A stretch of DNA of 64,000 bases from Madurella fahalii (taxonomy: Eukaryota > Ascomycota > Sordariomycetes > Sordariales), in assembly GCA_029876055.1 (NCBI GenBank), contig CM056874.1:5022001-5086000 (forward strand). Direction: 5' to 3'. The notes beneath the pieces are model-generated. The model had not been told where the DNA came from. It did no database searches and saw only the letters and a list, made by a program, of their open reading frames with translations. Both the position numbers and the translations under genes were made by a program. How positions within the stretch are numbered: position 1 is the first letter of the stretch; every line of letters starts with the position of its first letter. Of this stretch, positions 32,096 through 43,208 are shown piece by piece.

Positions 32096-33601
32096 TGCAG
32101 TCCTTCGGTTGAATTAGGGACCAGTGTGGGAAAAGAGATGAACTAAGCCAGTTTCAGGAGATCATCAGGATTTTTAAAGACTTTTATTTTTTGTTTTTTT
32201 CCAACAGGGAAAGGCAACAACAACTCTGAGTTGGGGAACGCTGTGGCGAGTGGCCAAGAAAAACGTCGCAAAGCAGTCCCGACGTAGGCTTGAATAGATA
32301 AATCACCCTCCTCACCGCGGATACTAACTAGCTTACAAACTTAACTCGGAGATATACCGAGTGTGGCTCGCGACTCCGGTAGACGGCCGAAGCAGCGAAG
32401 CACCCTGCCGCTACTCATCCCCACCCACCTTCACCATGCCCACGGGGGATCGAAGCCGCCCCTAGCGGGGCGGAACCGCCATGCAGTAGCTTCATTCTTG
32501 GCTGTTCTCGAAGATCGATCGTTCTCGACGGAGCGGCTTCGTTTGGCAGACGAGATGGACGCAGATACACAGAGAATACGTGGGAAGAAGCACAGGAGCA
32601 GAAAATCTCGTGTGTTTGGTCTTTGGATTCAGGCACGATACCTTAAGGCAGCGTTGGTGTGTACACAGTTAAGCGACCCAAATGGAAACGCTTCCCGGGA
32701 ATAACTCTCGGCAGAGAATGTTCATGGTGGACAGGGCAATGGTAGTGTAGCCTTTCCAGGTCTGACGGTTCCTTCGTGTTCATCCTTGCAGTGGAGCACA
32801 CCTGGATGCGGGGAAGGATTGTACACTAACTCTAGTACGCTCCCAACATCGTGGGTGGCGGTTGGGCAGCACGGCCCAAAACGGAATTCGGCTGGAGTGG
32901 AACCAAACCCGAACCGTCACCTCGGCCGAGCTGGTTGGTAGAGCCCTGGATGCGGGCCTGGCGGCTCGGAATTGTGTCATCAACAAGTGTTCACGATCCG
33001 ACTTGCTGATTCACGGATGAGGTGATGTTGAACAGACAGAATTGTTGCGTGCGGGACGTGAGACATTCCTGGCCCCGTGTGGTTGGGACTCGACCACTCA
33101 GCTCTTGGCGCTCTCCGGCATGGTACGTACCTCTCCAATCCCGTTCTTGTGCAGGCGCTTCCCACCTCCCGCCCTATGCGTCGCTGTGGGAACAACCATG
33201 TTTGTCTTGCTGCGTGGCCCAATCGCACGCCGTCAATCGCTGTCATGACCAGCCATCCGGCTTGTTCCACCTCACCGGATGTGCGCCCGGGCCTAGAGTC
33301 TCCTTGACTCATTAATTCCCTCTTCGCTGCCCTGTTGTGGCCCTTCGGACTGCCTGGCAACCTCGGTGGACGCTGAGACAGACGGGATAAACATTATCTC
33401 TTCCGTCCCGTGCCTCTGAGGAGGGTGCATAAATATATTCATCAACGGCACGGTCATCAACGGCACGGGCCCGGCTGCTTTGCTGCACCGACTGCACCGA
33501 CTGCATCCGCCCAAGCCATTCTCGCTCCCAAAATTGCATCCCAGCCAGCGTCATCTCAATCACCTTGCTGCCTGCAGCTGCAGCGCTGTTCGAGAGCAGC
33601 C
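32096..33601. other. Divergent promoter region, 1.5 kb
   Basis: This lies between the MFS gene (minus) and the LIM gene (plus). There is a TA-rich element near 33430 and short direct repeats at 33439-33468 and 33483-33509 just before the LIM start. No supported gene was found; the ORFs are short and show no family pattern. Confidence 0.45.
33439..33468. repeat. Perfect 15-bp direct tandem repeat
   Basis: The unit TCATCAACGGCACGG occurs twice in direct succession in the presumed 5' UTR or promoter of the LIM gene. About 15 nt further on, a 9-bp unit (CTGCACCGA) is repeated about three times at 33483-33509. Confidence 0.85.
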
Positions 33602-36302
33602 ATGTTCACCCAAGGCAAGTCCAAGGAACGGAGCTCGAACCGGAAGGTGACGCCGCCGTCACCGTCCTACATGACAAACGAACAATTCGGTACGTTTTTG
33701 CTGCTCTCCGGTCGCTATCCGGAATAGGGGTTGAGTGAGACGTCCGGTCATTTGCTGATGTGCAACTGCAGCTGCTTATCTCGCAGACCTGCGTAAACAC
33801 AGAACCAACAGACCTGTAGGCGCCCGTCCTCCGCCTGCCTCCAAGTATGATAGCCTCGGCTTGTCTGTGAATGGCCGGTCGCCTGCTGCGGTCTCGTCCC
33901 CTTCGGAAACTTCATTAAGCCGCCACCCCACCCATCAACGAGCACAATCAGACGCCAGCAGCGTGCCCCCCTCTGTCATCCGCCCGTCAATCTCCGGGAG
34001 TGTCGCGTCGAGGTATTCAACAGCGAACCGCGGCAAGGATTACTATCCCGATCGGCCAGTACAGCCACTGAAACCGTCAGAGGTCGTCCCCAGCGCAACC
34101 TATATCGAGCGCGGCCAACGCTGGATGGAGAAAGAGGAGGCCTTCAGTCTGCGACAGGCCATGGAGGATATGGATCTCAAAGATCAGACGGACAAAGGCA
34201 AAGAGGACGACCAAGAGACGAGCGAAGACAAGCGCCTTCACGAAGCCGCCCTCAACGAGGCAGCTGAGTTGGTCTGGCAACACCAAAATCCAAGCCGAGT
34301 ACCCCAGCCGGGCGCGCCCTACCGATATCGACCGCACTTGCGCAAGAATAGTTACGCACATGCCCGCACCGCGAGTGCGGGTATGTACGGAAGCGACGTC
34401 GCCCCAACAGGCCTTGCGCGGGACCCTACTTCGAGCTCAGTATCCGGAAGTTCTGCCGAAGGCGATGGCACCGGGCCGGTCGGCAGCCGTACCTCGTTTT
34501 CCTCTTCTCGTCAAGCGCATGGTGCGAGTGAGTCTGCTCGGGAGAGTCTCGACAGTGCGCGGAATGGATCGACCGAGCCCCGTGGCTCCAAATCATACGG
34601 CGGGATTACGAGCGGTCCGGCTCCAATATACGGGGGGCGATGCAGAAGCAGCCTAAAGAGAAACATCAGTGGCGAGGTCGAAAAGCCCTTCTCGGGAGAT
34701 CAGATCTGGGAAGAGCCAGATGGTCAGGTCCCCGGCCACCCTCAGAACCCGGCGCAGGACAACGCTTGTCCCTTGCGGCCAAAGCCAAAGAACCCCCTGA
34801 ATCGGGTCCAGTTCGCCTCCAATGGCCCGTCTACCACAAACGCCTCCTCTCCGTCGCCAGAGAGCTTGGTCTCCAAGAGAGAGATACATCGCAACCCTCC
34901 ATCTCAGTCTCGGAACCCCGTGTACACCACCAACGCGCGCTCCACCCCGTCACCTGATAACGTGCCTCGCAAGCACGGCATGGAGATCCGCAGCGACGAG
35001 ATCAGGCAGGCCACCAGCATGAGGCTGAAAGACCGCAGCTCCAAGCTTCCGACGCCGTCCGCTGTCAGCGATAGCCCTGGTCGACCTATCGTAAGCTTTG
35101 ATAGAGATTGGAAGCCCCAAGGGGAGGCTACTGACGACAAGTCAGAAGAGTCCAGAATTGGGCGAGCCGGAAAACACCCGCCCTGCCTCGTCCCAGGCGG
35201 ACTCGGCCACCAGCAGTCGCAGCAGCAGTCGAAAACGATCCCTGCTATCTCGGTTACTAATGATTCTGCGACCTCGCCATCGCCGTCGTCGTCACCGTCA
35301 CCGTCACCGTCACGCTCACGAGGCTCACAGCCACCTCCGCCCGCTATTCAAGTAGATGGGCCTTCCGTGCCCGTGATTGCGGTGTCTGACTCTGACTCTT
35401 CCCCGTCTTCCGGCCCCGCCATTGTGATCGAGCCGGAGGGAGCAGGTGATGGCCCCAACATACCCGTTATTGTGACCCCTGACGACAGTTCCAGCACGAC
35501 GGCCGGTGGCTCCCGCCGGCCGCTTCCCACCCCCCAAAAAGGGGGCCCTCGAATCCGGCAGCCCGAACGTCCTCGCGGGCACTGGTCGCCAGCTCCGAGA
35601 CCGGTCGGCAGCCGTGCTACCGCCCGCTGCCACGAATGCGGCGACTTCATCGAGGGCCGCTTCGTATCTCTCGCCGGCAGCTCCGAACGCTTCCACCCGC
35701 AGTGCTTCAGGTGCTATTCGTGCGGCACATCTCTCGAGGCCCTCGAGATCTCGCCCGAGCCCGACGCCCACCGCGCGGCCCGCCTCGAACGCATCGCCCG
35801 CCGCGCTAGGGGCGAGGTGCTCCCCGAGGAGCCCGGCGAGACTATGGCCGAGGACGGCGACGAGCGCCTGCGCTTCTACTGCCACCTCGACTGGCACGAG
35901 CTGTTTGCGCCCCGCTGCAAGCACTGCAAGACGCCCATCATGGGCGAGCACGTGGTGGCGCTGGGCGCCCACTGGCACTTTGGCCACTTCTTTTGCGCCG
36001 AGTGCGGCGACCCCTTCGAGCGGGGCATGACGCATATCGAAAAGGACGGCTATGCGTGGTGCGTGTCCTGCCAGACGAAGCGCACCGAGCGGAGGGCCCC
36101 CAAGTGCCGCAAGTGCAGGAAGGCCGTGGTCGGCCAGTATATCCGGGCCTTGGGCGGGGAGTGGCATGACGAGTGCTTCCGATGTGCTACTTGCAATGGC
36201 GGGTTTGATGATGGCCAGATCTTCCCCATGGAAGGCCGGGGTGCGCCTGGAGAGACGGTTGTTCTGTGTACCAAGTGCATGGAGATGGAGTTGAAGGCGT
36301 AA
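33602..36302 (+). CDS. Three-LIM-domain protein (paxillin-like)
   Basis: Exons are 33602..33689 and 33772..36302, giving 872 residues. The first 640 residues are disordered, rich in S, P, R and G, with an acidic helical patch near 120-165. Three LIM domains close the protein: LIM1 from about 650 (CHECGDFIEGRFVSL), LIM2 (CKHCKTPIMGEHVVALGAHW) and LIM3 (CRKCRKAVVGQYIRALGGEW). LIM1 carries an extra charged stretch of about 45 residues between its CYSC pair and the FYCHLDW zinc ligands. C-terminal LIM arrays with long disordered N-termini occur in yeast Pxl1 and other fungal actin/septum proteins, so a role at the cell cortex is plausible but inferred. A Ser-Pro repeat lies near codons 500-515. 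Confidence 0.85.
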
Positions 36303-36834
36303 TGGGTTGTTTGGTTGTTTAATTGTTTGCTTTTCTGAGCCGGTTTGGGTGGGATGCGAAGCGTGGGCGTTTGTTTGGCTTCTCTAGTATGTAATGAGAC
36401 TGAGTCGGACTTTGCAACACCTCGAATACGGCCCTGTCTGCCCGGTGATGGTGTGCGTGAGGCGTCCTCACCTTTCCAGTTGGGGGGGGGGGTGATTCCT
36501 TGATCCGTGTTCAACCCCCCTGGGCACAGGATGGAAAGTGTCAAGGGCACGCACCCAAAAGAACAACACCACAAAAGGTAGAAAATAGAATGCGAAGTCT
36601 AAGGTGGTAATTCACCTATGTCCCAGGTATCGGCTCCATGAATGCGCCAGGAAGATTGCTGGCAGGAGCGCAGCGACAAGATCCCCATAATTGCAACCCG
36701 CCCCTTGGTATTCCCTCCCAACTAAAGTATGTTTTATCCCATAACCCAACCATGGCAACCCCTGCCCCGCAATTGCACATCCGCGTAGTCGCCGGCCAAC
36801 AACTGCTTATCTTCCGTATCCCGATCTCGGTCAC
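36303..36834. other. Intergenic, convergent 3' ends
   Basis: It holds the 3' ends of the LIM gene and the SUMO gene, and a G10 run at about 36483-36492. Nothing else was seen. Confidence 0.45.
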
Positions 36835-37215
36835 TCAGCATCCACCGACTTGTTCTTGGTGGACTTCCAGAGTGTCGCCGTCTTGCATCTCCAGCTAAAT
36901 GGGGGAAAAAAGCATGCGTTAATAGATAGCCGGGGGGAAGAAAAGTTCCATGAAGAAACTCACAGTATCCGGAGTGTCGCCTGGCTGCACCCGCTGGCCC
37001 TCGAACAGGAATCTGACCGAGGCGAGGGTCTTGCCCTGCCTCTCGCAAAAGGCCGTCATGAGCTTCTCGAGCTTGGTGCTACGCTTGATCTTGAAGAAGA
37101 CCTCGTTGTTGTTGTCCGTCACCTTGATGTTAAGGTGCTCGGTCGCGCCGGCCGCGGGGTGGGACTCGGCGCCTGGCTGCTGGCCGGGGCTTCCGTTCTC
37201 GGCGGTATCGGCCAT
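36835..37215 (-). CDS. SMT3: SUMO (ubiquitin-like modifier)
   Basis: Exons are 36964..37215 and 36835..36894, giving 103 residues. A flexible N-terminus (MADTAENGSPGQQPG) precedes the beta-grasp domain: HLNIKVTDNNNEVFFKIKR, CERQGKTLASVRFLFEG, LEMQDGDTLEVHQEQVGG. The mature C-terminal GG is followed by one residue, Cys, that a SUMO protease must remove. The intron starts GTGAGT and ends ATTTAG. SUMO is conjugated by the Uba2-Aos1/Ubc9 pathway to nuclear targets. A T-rich tract (A-rich on the plus strand, 37483-37509) lies in its upstream region. Assignment is firm. Confidence 0.96.
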
Positions 37216-38260
37216 CGTGATCGGAGAAGCTGGGTTCTCTCGCTTGGACGCGGTAAGTTGGATAGTCTGAAAAAAAAAAAAGGTCTAGACTGTTGGGAAG
37301 TTACTTGCGTTAGCTGCTTCGGGAGACGGGAGACGGGCGATAGACAGCGGTCGGGGGAACGTGCCAAGGCGAAGTTTCACCGGGTCTACACGCTTCAGGC
37401 GGAGAGACAGGCGAGAGAGATATACCTGAGCAAGCGCTGGATCACCGATGTTTGGGATGGCTTTGTTTGCCTACGCAAAGGCAAAAAAAAAAAAAAAATA
37501 AAAAAAAAATGAGCCGCTGCTGAATGGCTGTGGTATTTATCGAGACTTTGGCTTTGGCGGGGTCTGACCGACGACGGGGGGATTGAGGTGGGATGGGTCT
37601 GTGGTGGCGGGGAAACGGTGGGCTTGCGTTGTGGTGGGGTGAACAAAAGTTCCAGAAGTCAGAGGCTTGGGTTCTTCGCAGAGAAAGTTCGCCGACCAGC
37701 TCAAAATGGCGGCAAGGAGGCAGAGAGAAGACCGGAAGTGAAGGGAAGCAAGTCGAAACGTGAATCAAAGCCTCAGGTGAAACTTTGTCAACAATCAAAG
37801 TCCGGGATTGGCGGTTTGTTGATGAAACCCGCAGGCGGTAAAGAAGTTCCTTTGACAACACGCCTTGTGCAGGGCTGGTCTCCCCGGGTGTTGCAAGCTG
37901 TCTGTGAGGTATTCTGCCCGGCACAGCGGAGGTTGCCTTTGGCTAGTTTTTGGGCACGACAAGGCAGCACTGCTACCTAATAGCCACAGAGTGGCGCGGG
38001 AACACTCTTTACCGCCGTCCGGTACCTAGTTTGAACACCCGGCCAACAATGACGGGAGCTTCTCCAGCTGCACGTACACTCGTGAACTAGCGGCCCCGGA
38101 TTGGATTCCTGACATCATCCATCACAACCTTCAGGGGCGCAATGCAACATTCCGACTGTCTAAAAGCCACCCGTCACCAGTTGCAAAGCACATGCCCTGG
38201 AACTAGATTAAATAATCGCACATCTAGGCTCGCCCATATCCGACAGAGACGACCGCAGCA
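37216..38260. other. Divergent promoter SUMO / CMC4
   Basis: About 1.05 kb between start codons. It holds two A-rich runs (37270-37281 and 37483-37509). No gene was recognised. Confidence 0.5.
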
Positions 38261-38709
38261 ATGGTCAGTGATAAATGTTGCTTCTTTCATGCCTCTGGCC
38301 GCGAGAACTAATTGAATGATTGTGGCACAGACGCTTGAGCAAGACCTCAAGAGCAACCCTCCTTGCCATCCCCGTGCGGTCCGTCCTATCGCGGAAGAAC
38401 ACAATGGTTTTCATGCTGACATGTGTGTCTGGCCCTCTTAGTGCGCGATACAAGGTATGTTACAGCCCTTCCAGGGCTGCAGTTTTCTGCCGTCACTTGA
38501 AGCGCCAGGAGTGGTACTCACTTTGACCCACAGACTGCTTAACAAAGAACGGTTATAATGAGGCCAAATGTGCTAAGTTCGTGGATGCGCTCTACGAGTG
38601 CTGCCAGGCATTCTACGAGAGGAACGGGGATAATGCGGTGACTGTCAGTTGCCCCAAGGCAAACCTGTTGCGGTTGAAGATGGAGCAGAGGAGAAAGGGC
38701 ATACAGTGA
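38261..38709 (+). CDS. CMC4: Mitochondrial CHCH protein Cmc4
   Basis: Exons are 38261..38263 (the ATG only), 38331..38378, 38442..38454 and 38534..38709, giving 79 residues. The sequence starts MTLEQDLKSNPPCHPRACAI. Cysteines at 13, 18, 23, 34, 44 and 45 follow the Cmc4 pattern (CxxxxC, then Cx10C, then Cx9CC), ending with VSCPKANLL. Cmc4 proteins lie in the mitochondrial intermembrane space and use the Mia40 relay; their precise role in respiratory-chain assembly is poorly known. The exon 2 donor is GTCCGT and the exon 1 donor GTCAGT, both non-optimal. If the first intron were wrong, no other ATG in frame would precede the Cys core. Confidence 0.85.
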
Positions 38710-39434
38710 GAAGATACCTAACGTCATGTATCACACATCCAAATATGTCCACCTGAAGAACCCCGAGAGGCGCCAGGTAACTTTGAAGGAAGGTGCTGGG
38801 TTTCCTCTAGGCTATCATTGAGCGCGCGTGAGGCCGCATGGACCTGAACAAGCAGTGATGGTCTTGTTCCGAGACTCTAATATGAATGCCATTGACATTG
38901 ATGAGAGAAGAGGAAAAGGATTAAAATTTTCGATCTGGAAGACTTTTCTAACCCACCTCCCCACTCCCCCGGGCCGGGCGGGAAGGTGGGGGCATATGAG
39001 CTGTTGCACAACAGCTGTAGCCACTAAGAGATCCGTGCTCCTATGGGCCAAGAGGTGCACAGTACAGTACGTTACTGGACAACGGAAGATGCTGGTTGTC
39101 GCTGGCGCCAGTGACAGCTCTCGATTGGCCCTTGCCCGATTTTTCGAGCCGCATCTGACGCGACCCGCGTTCTCAACGGAAGAAGAGTACCTCGGCGTCT
39201 GCTGATTGAGCGATTCTGTGCCTCGAGCGGCCTGGGTAGAAACGACATCGCTTCCAGTTCTGCCACCATTGGGGAAATCGCCAATCAATCCCGCAGAATG
39301 CGGTAGAGAAGCGGCCGACTTGCCGAAGCTCTACACCTCTTCAAAACCTGGACCACCCGCCACCAAATTAACCAGCTAACCACCACACCGATCCAAGCAC
39401 AACAAAGTCTATCAGCCGTAGGCCTCCGTCAAAT
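38710..39434. other. Intergenic, NUP84 promoter side
   Basis: It holds the CMC4 3' UTR and the promoter of the nucleoporin gene. A perfect inverted repeat (AGCTGTTG-CA-CAACAGCT) lies at 38999-39016. ORFs here show no family pattern. Confidence 0.45.
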
Positions 39435-42400
39435 ATGGCGCCATCATTTGTGAGCCTCCATTCAAATCGTCCATACTTGTGCGATTAGTTGTTCCTAACG
39501 TTGCCAAATCCTAGGATTTCGATGCGGCCTCCCAGTCGCCCTCGCCGAGTCCTGTTCAAGGTTGGTTAACCCCGTACATCAAGCTAGCGCCATCCGTGTC
39601 GAGGTGCTTACGCGGCTATAGAACCCGCGCGTGACGAGATTGCGGACCTCGAGGCCACATATCAAGAGAGCACCATCCAGGTTGGCGAGGAGGTCGACTA
39701 TTTCGCAGCGCAGCTCGACCGCTACAACACGAACCTTAGGGGATCGCCCGCGGAGAAGCGTGCTCAAGTATTCAAGCTAGTCGACTCGTACTATGCCTAC
39801 ACTCGGAAGAGGGCAGACCGGCTGCGTGATCGCCAATCCCAGGACCGATCGGTACGAAGGGGAAGTTGGCAGAGGGCAGGCTCGGCCGACATGGACATTG
39901 ACGAAGTTGACGACGGGCGGGCTACTGCCGGCCCCGAAGAGGTGCAGCGAGTGGAAGAGGAGGCGCAGACATGGGATCTCCTGCGGCGAATCTTGCCCTT
40001 GAGATACCGCGATGCCACCGCAGCGTCGCAGAGGACAGTCAACGACTCGTCGGCTCGGACGCGGGGCCAGTGGTGGGACGAATTCATGGTGGCCGACTCG
40101 CTCGCCCGTGAAAGAAAGATTGTGCTCGAGTGGCTCCAGAGCAGTGCGAGCCATGGGCCGCCCATTGACGAGGTTGTGAGTGAGCTCCAGCAGAACGCCG
40201 AGAGAGGGGACATACTGGCGCACGGCTGGCTCCATACCCGTCACAAAATCAAACTGCAGAAGAGTGTCAACGGATACCAAGGCGTCCTGGATCCAAACGA
40301 CGCTGCCGCAGCCCAGTCGCATTTGGGTTCAAACACTCTCATCACTCAGCTCGATCCGGATGCCATCACACGTCAAGCTCGCAAGCTGGAGTCCCAGGAC
40401 GAGTTCTTCGAACGCGCCATTTGGCTGGGGTGCTTTGAGATGCTTCGCCGGGGTTGTTCCATGGCCGAAATTAGGGAGTGGTGTGCGGTGAGAACAGAGC
40501 TCTGGAGAGCCGCATCAATCTCCCCGCTGCCGCTCTCCAACCCCGAGGATGAAGAGCAGGCAGACTTCGACCCAAGCTCTCTAATTCTATGGAGACGGAT
40601 GTGCTATGCCACCGCTCAGACCGGCGGGACAAGCGAATATGACAGGGCCGTCTACGGGTTGCTGGCTGGTGATATCGCCAGCGTCGAGAAGGTGTCCAAG
40701 TCGTGGGATGACTTCCTTTTTGCACATTACAACGCTCTTCTCAGGACACAGTTCGATTCTTTTCTGGCCAAGCACGGCGGCGAAGAAGCGGCAAAGGTTG
40801 TTCAGCAGTTCCCCGCGTTCAATGCGGTCGTGCACCACAGCGATCCCATGACCGTTGGCAAGCGCCTCGTCGCCTCATTAGAGACGGATCCGAGAACTAG
40901 CAAAGAGGCGATACGTACCTCAAAGGCGCTGCAAGGCGCTATCGTTGCGAACGAAGTAGATCGGCACCTCTTCCACCAGGGCCTGGTGTTGTCCCGACAT
41001 GCAAACCTGAAAGACAAGTCAAAGTTGCTTCCTGAGATTTCTTTGCCTCTTCTTGAGAGCTTCAACCAGAACAAGTATTTCGGTTTAGCAGACCACGACG
41101 GTCTCCGGATACTTGCCCACGTTCTCATCATCGTCTCCACCCTCGACCGCCTCGGCGGCTTCACAAAAGACAGCGGACCCCTACAAACGCGGCATCAAGC
41201 TCAAGAACACATCATCGCGGCCTACATCAGTTATCTCCGCCTCGCCAAGCTCGAGGAAATGATACCGTTGTATTGTTCTAAGCTGCACGGCACCCGGCTG
41301 TACGAGACGTTGAGTAGAAACCTCATTCACATCGACGATAATGATTCCCGCGTGCACCAGCTCACTATCATGCGGAAGCTTGGGCTCAATCTGGCCGAAT
41401 TTGTCAAGCGTCAGCCACAAATCTATTTGGACGACGTTCAGGACAAGTCGCTGCGCTGCGGGGCCAAGGGGCAGTTTAAGATCCTTGAGAACGGACCGCC
41501 AACACTGAAATACGGCCGCGTCGTTAAACCGGATTTCTTCGGAGAGGATGCTGAATTTGTCGACAAGGATGACGACGTGATCATTCGCTCCATGGAGTGG
41601 CTCATGCTTGTTCCGGAGCTGTTCGAGGAGACATGCACCTACGCCATCCGTATCTACAAGTACTTCCTAAGTCAGTCCCCAGCTGCTCCGAGTTTCCGTT
41701 CCACTGTTTGATGCTAACGACCCACAGAAAGCATGCGCCTGCGCGCCGCTCGCGCCTTCAGCGAACGCATCTCTGGTCGAGAAATCATCAGGATAAAAAC
41801 GCCTATCGCAGTCAGGGAGGCTAGCGAAGATGCCGGACCGGGTTGGTTCGACGAGTTCGCCAATGCTGATTTTCCAGCCGAGTTCCTGGAGACTTGCAGT
41901 CTGACCAAGGATAAGCTGATCACGCTTGTTCGGAATGTGTGGGAGCTTGAGTGTCTTGTCCGCGCTCTGGACTCGATGGAGACTCTGTCCTCGTTGGCTG
42001 GGCTCAGCAGGGAGTATGTTCTCCGTCTCGCGGCTCTCGAGTCGGAATCATGGGCTAACATCGTCGGTTCCAGGAAACCCAGCAAGTCGCGCGAGATGTG
42101 GCAGCACACCAGCCAAGAGGTGCGCTCGGCCAAGGCATGCATGCAGCCGGTGCTCAAGAACTGGCTGTTGGTATCGAATGATGGTGAGAAAGAGCGCCTT
42201 TGCGTGATACTGAGGTTTTGGGGACTAACGGAGTGGCGGTAGTTGACAACGAATTCCGAGAACTTCGCGAGGCCTACATCCCAGAGACAGTACTGGCTTA
42301 TATCAGTTGCCTGCATTTTGCGGGAACGTCCCTTTCGCGGGACAACCTCCTGGAGTGCATGGAGCTCGCCGCGGTAATTGCTGAGAAGGGCTCGGATGTG

Positions 42401-42636
42401 GCCCAGGAATTTATGAAGTGTAACAGGATGAAGGAGCTGCTCGAAGCGTTTACGTCCTGCAGCAAGGCATTGGCGATTTGGACAAGCGACAAAAAGGGGT
42501 CGCAGACCAACTCCAAGAAGATAAGAGAAATGGGCTGGTACGTACTCTTCCTCGCGATGGCTCGGTATTTCCCATTTGCCGGTTACCTCGACTGACAGAG
42601 TGTAGGTCACGAGAACTGTGGTCTATCAAGCCGTAA
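39435..42636 (+). CDS. NUP84: Nucleoporin Nup84/Nup107
   Basis: Exons are 39435..39449, 39515..39560, 39622..41670, 41728..42183, 42243..42537 and 42606..42636, giving 963 residues. The protein is almost all alpha-helical, as expected for the Nup84/Nup107 scaffold of the Y-complex in the nuclear pore. Motifs supporting the call are QTWDLLRRILPLRY, ILAHGWLHTRHKI, YDRAVYGLLAGD, FDSFLAKHGGEEAAK, LAHVLIIVSTLDRLGG and EHIIAAYISYLRLAKLEEMIPLYCSKL. The first coding exon is only 15 nt and the last adds nine residues. All joins preserve phase and give continuous helices. Confidence 0.9.
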
Positions 42637-43208
42637 GGCCGAATCGGAAGGGAGACAGGATAGCAGTTGTACACTATTGGGACGATATTGGAGGACAGAA
42701 CCCTGAAGGTTTGTAGTGGGAGTGGAAGCTTGAGGGCCGGGTACGTCTCGTGACGGTATCGCACCGCGGAAGTGGCACACGAGATTTACAGAACATTGTG
42801 CCCTATGGATCTTCGAAGATGAGGCGTATCCTCACCAGGCACATATCCCCAAGATCAGGCAGCACATCGGCGTTGTGGTTCGACGGCTCGGGTCCGGGGT
42901 AGAGTCGGGCGTTGGGTTGGAGTAGGTCACGACATCGAGGGACCTACAGATGGGATGGATGTACCTCTTAGTATACGCGCCCTCAGCATTAGCTGTGGCT
43001 CTGATTTCTTCACACACCCGGTACCGTACGTTACCTCCTGCAAGGATCACAGGAAACCGTCGGTGAATTCCTACGGCCCCACACTCATCCCTGAAAGATG
43101 GTGCGGGGAAAGTCCATAATCGTCTTGCCTAGATCTGGTGGGAATCTACCACCGGCTTCATAATTCTCTACGAAGCGGAAATCTACTGTTATAGGAATCT
43201 GAGGAGAT
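42637..43208. other. Intergenic, promoter of the flavoenzyme
   Basis: It separates NUP84 and the FMN enzyme, both on the plus strand. No element was recognised. Confidence 0.4.
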
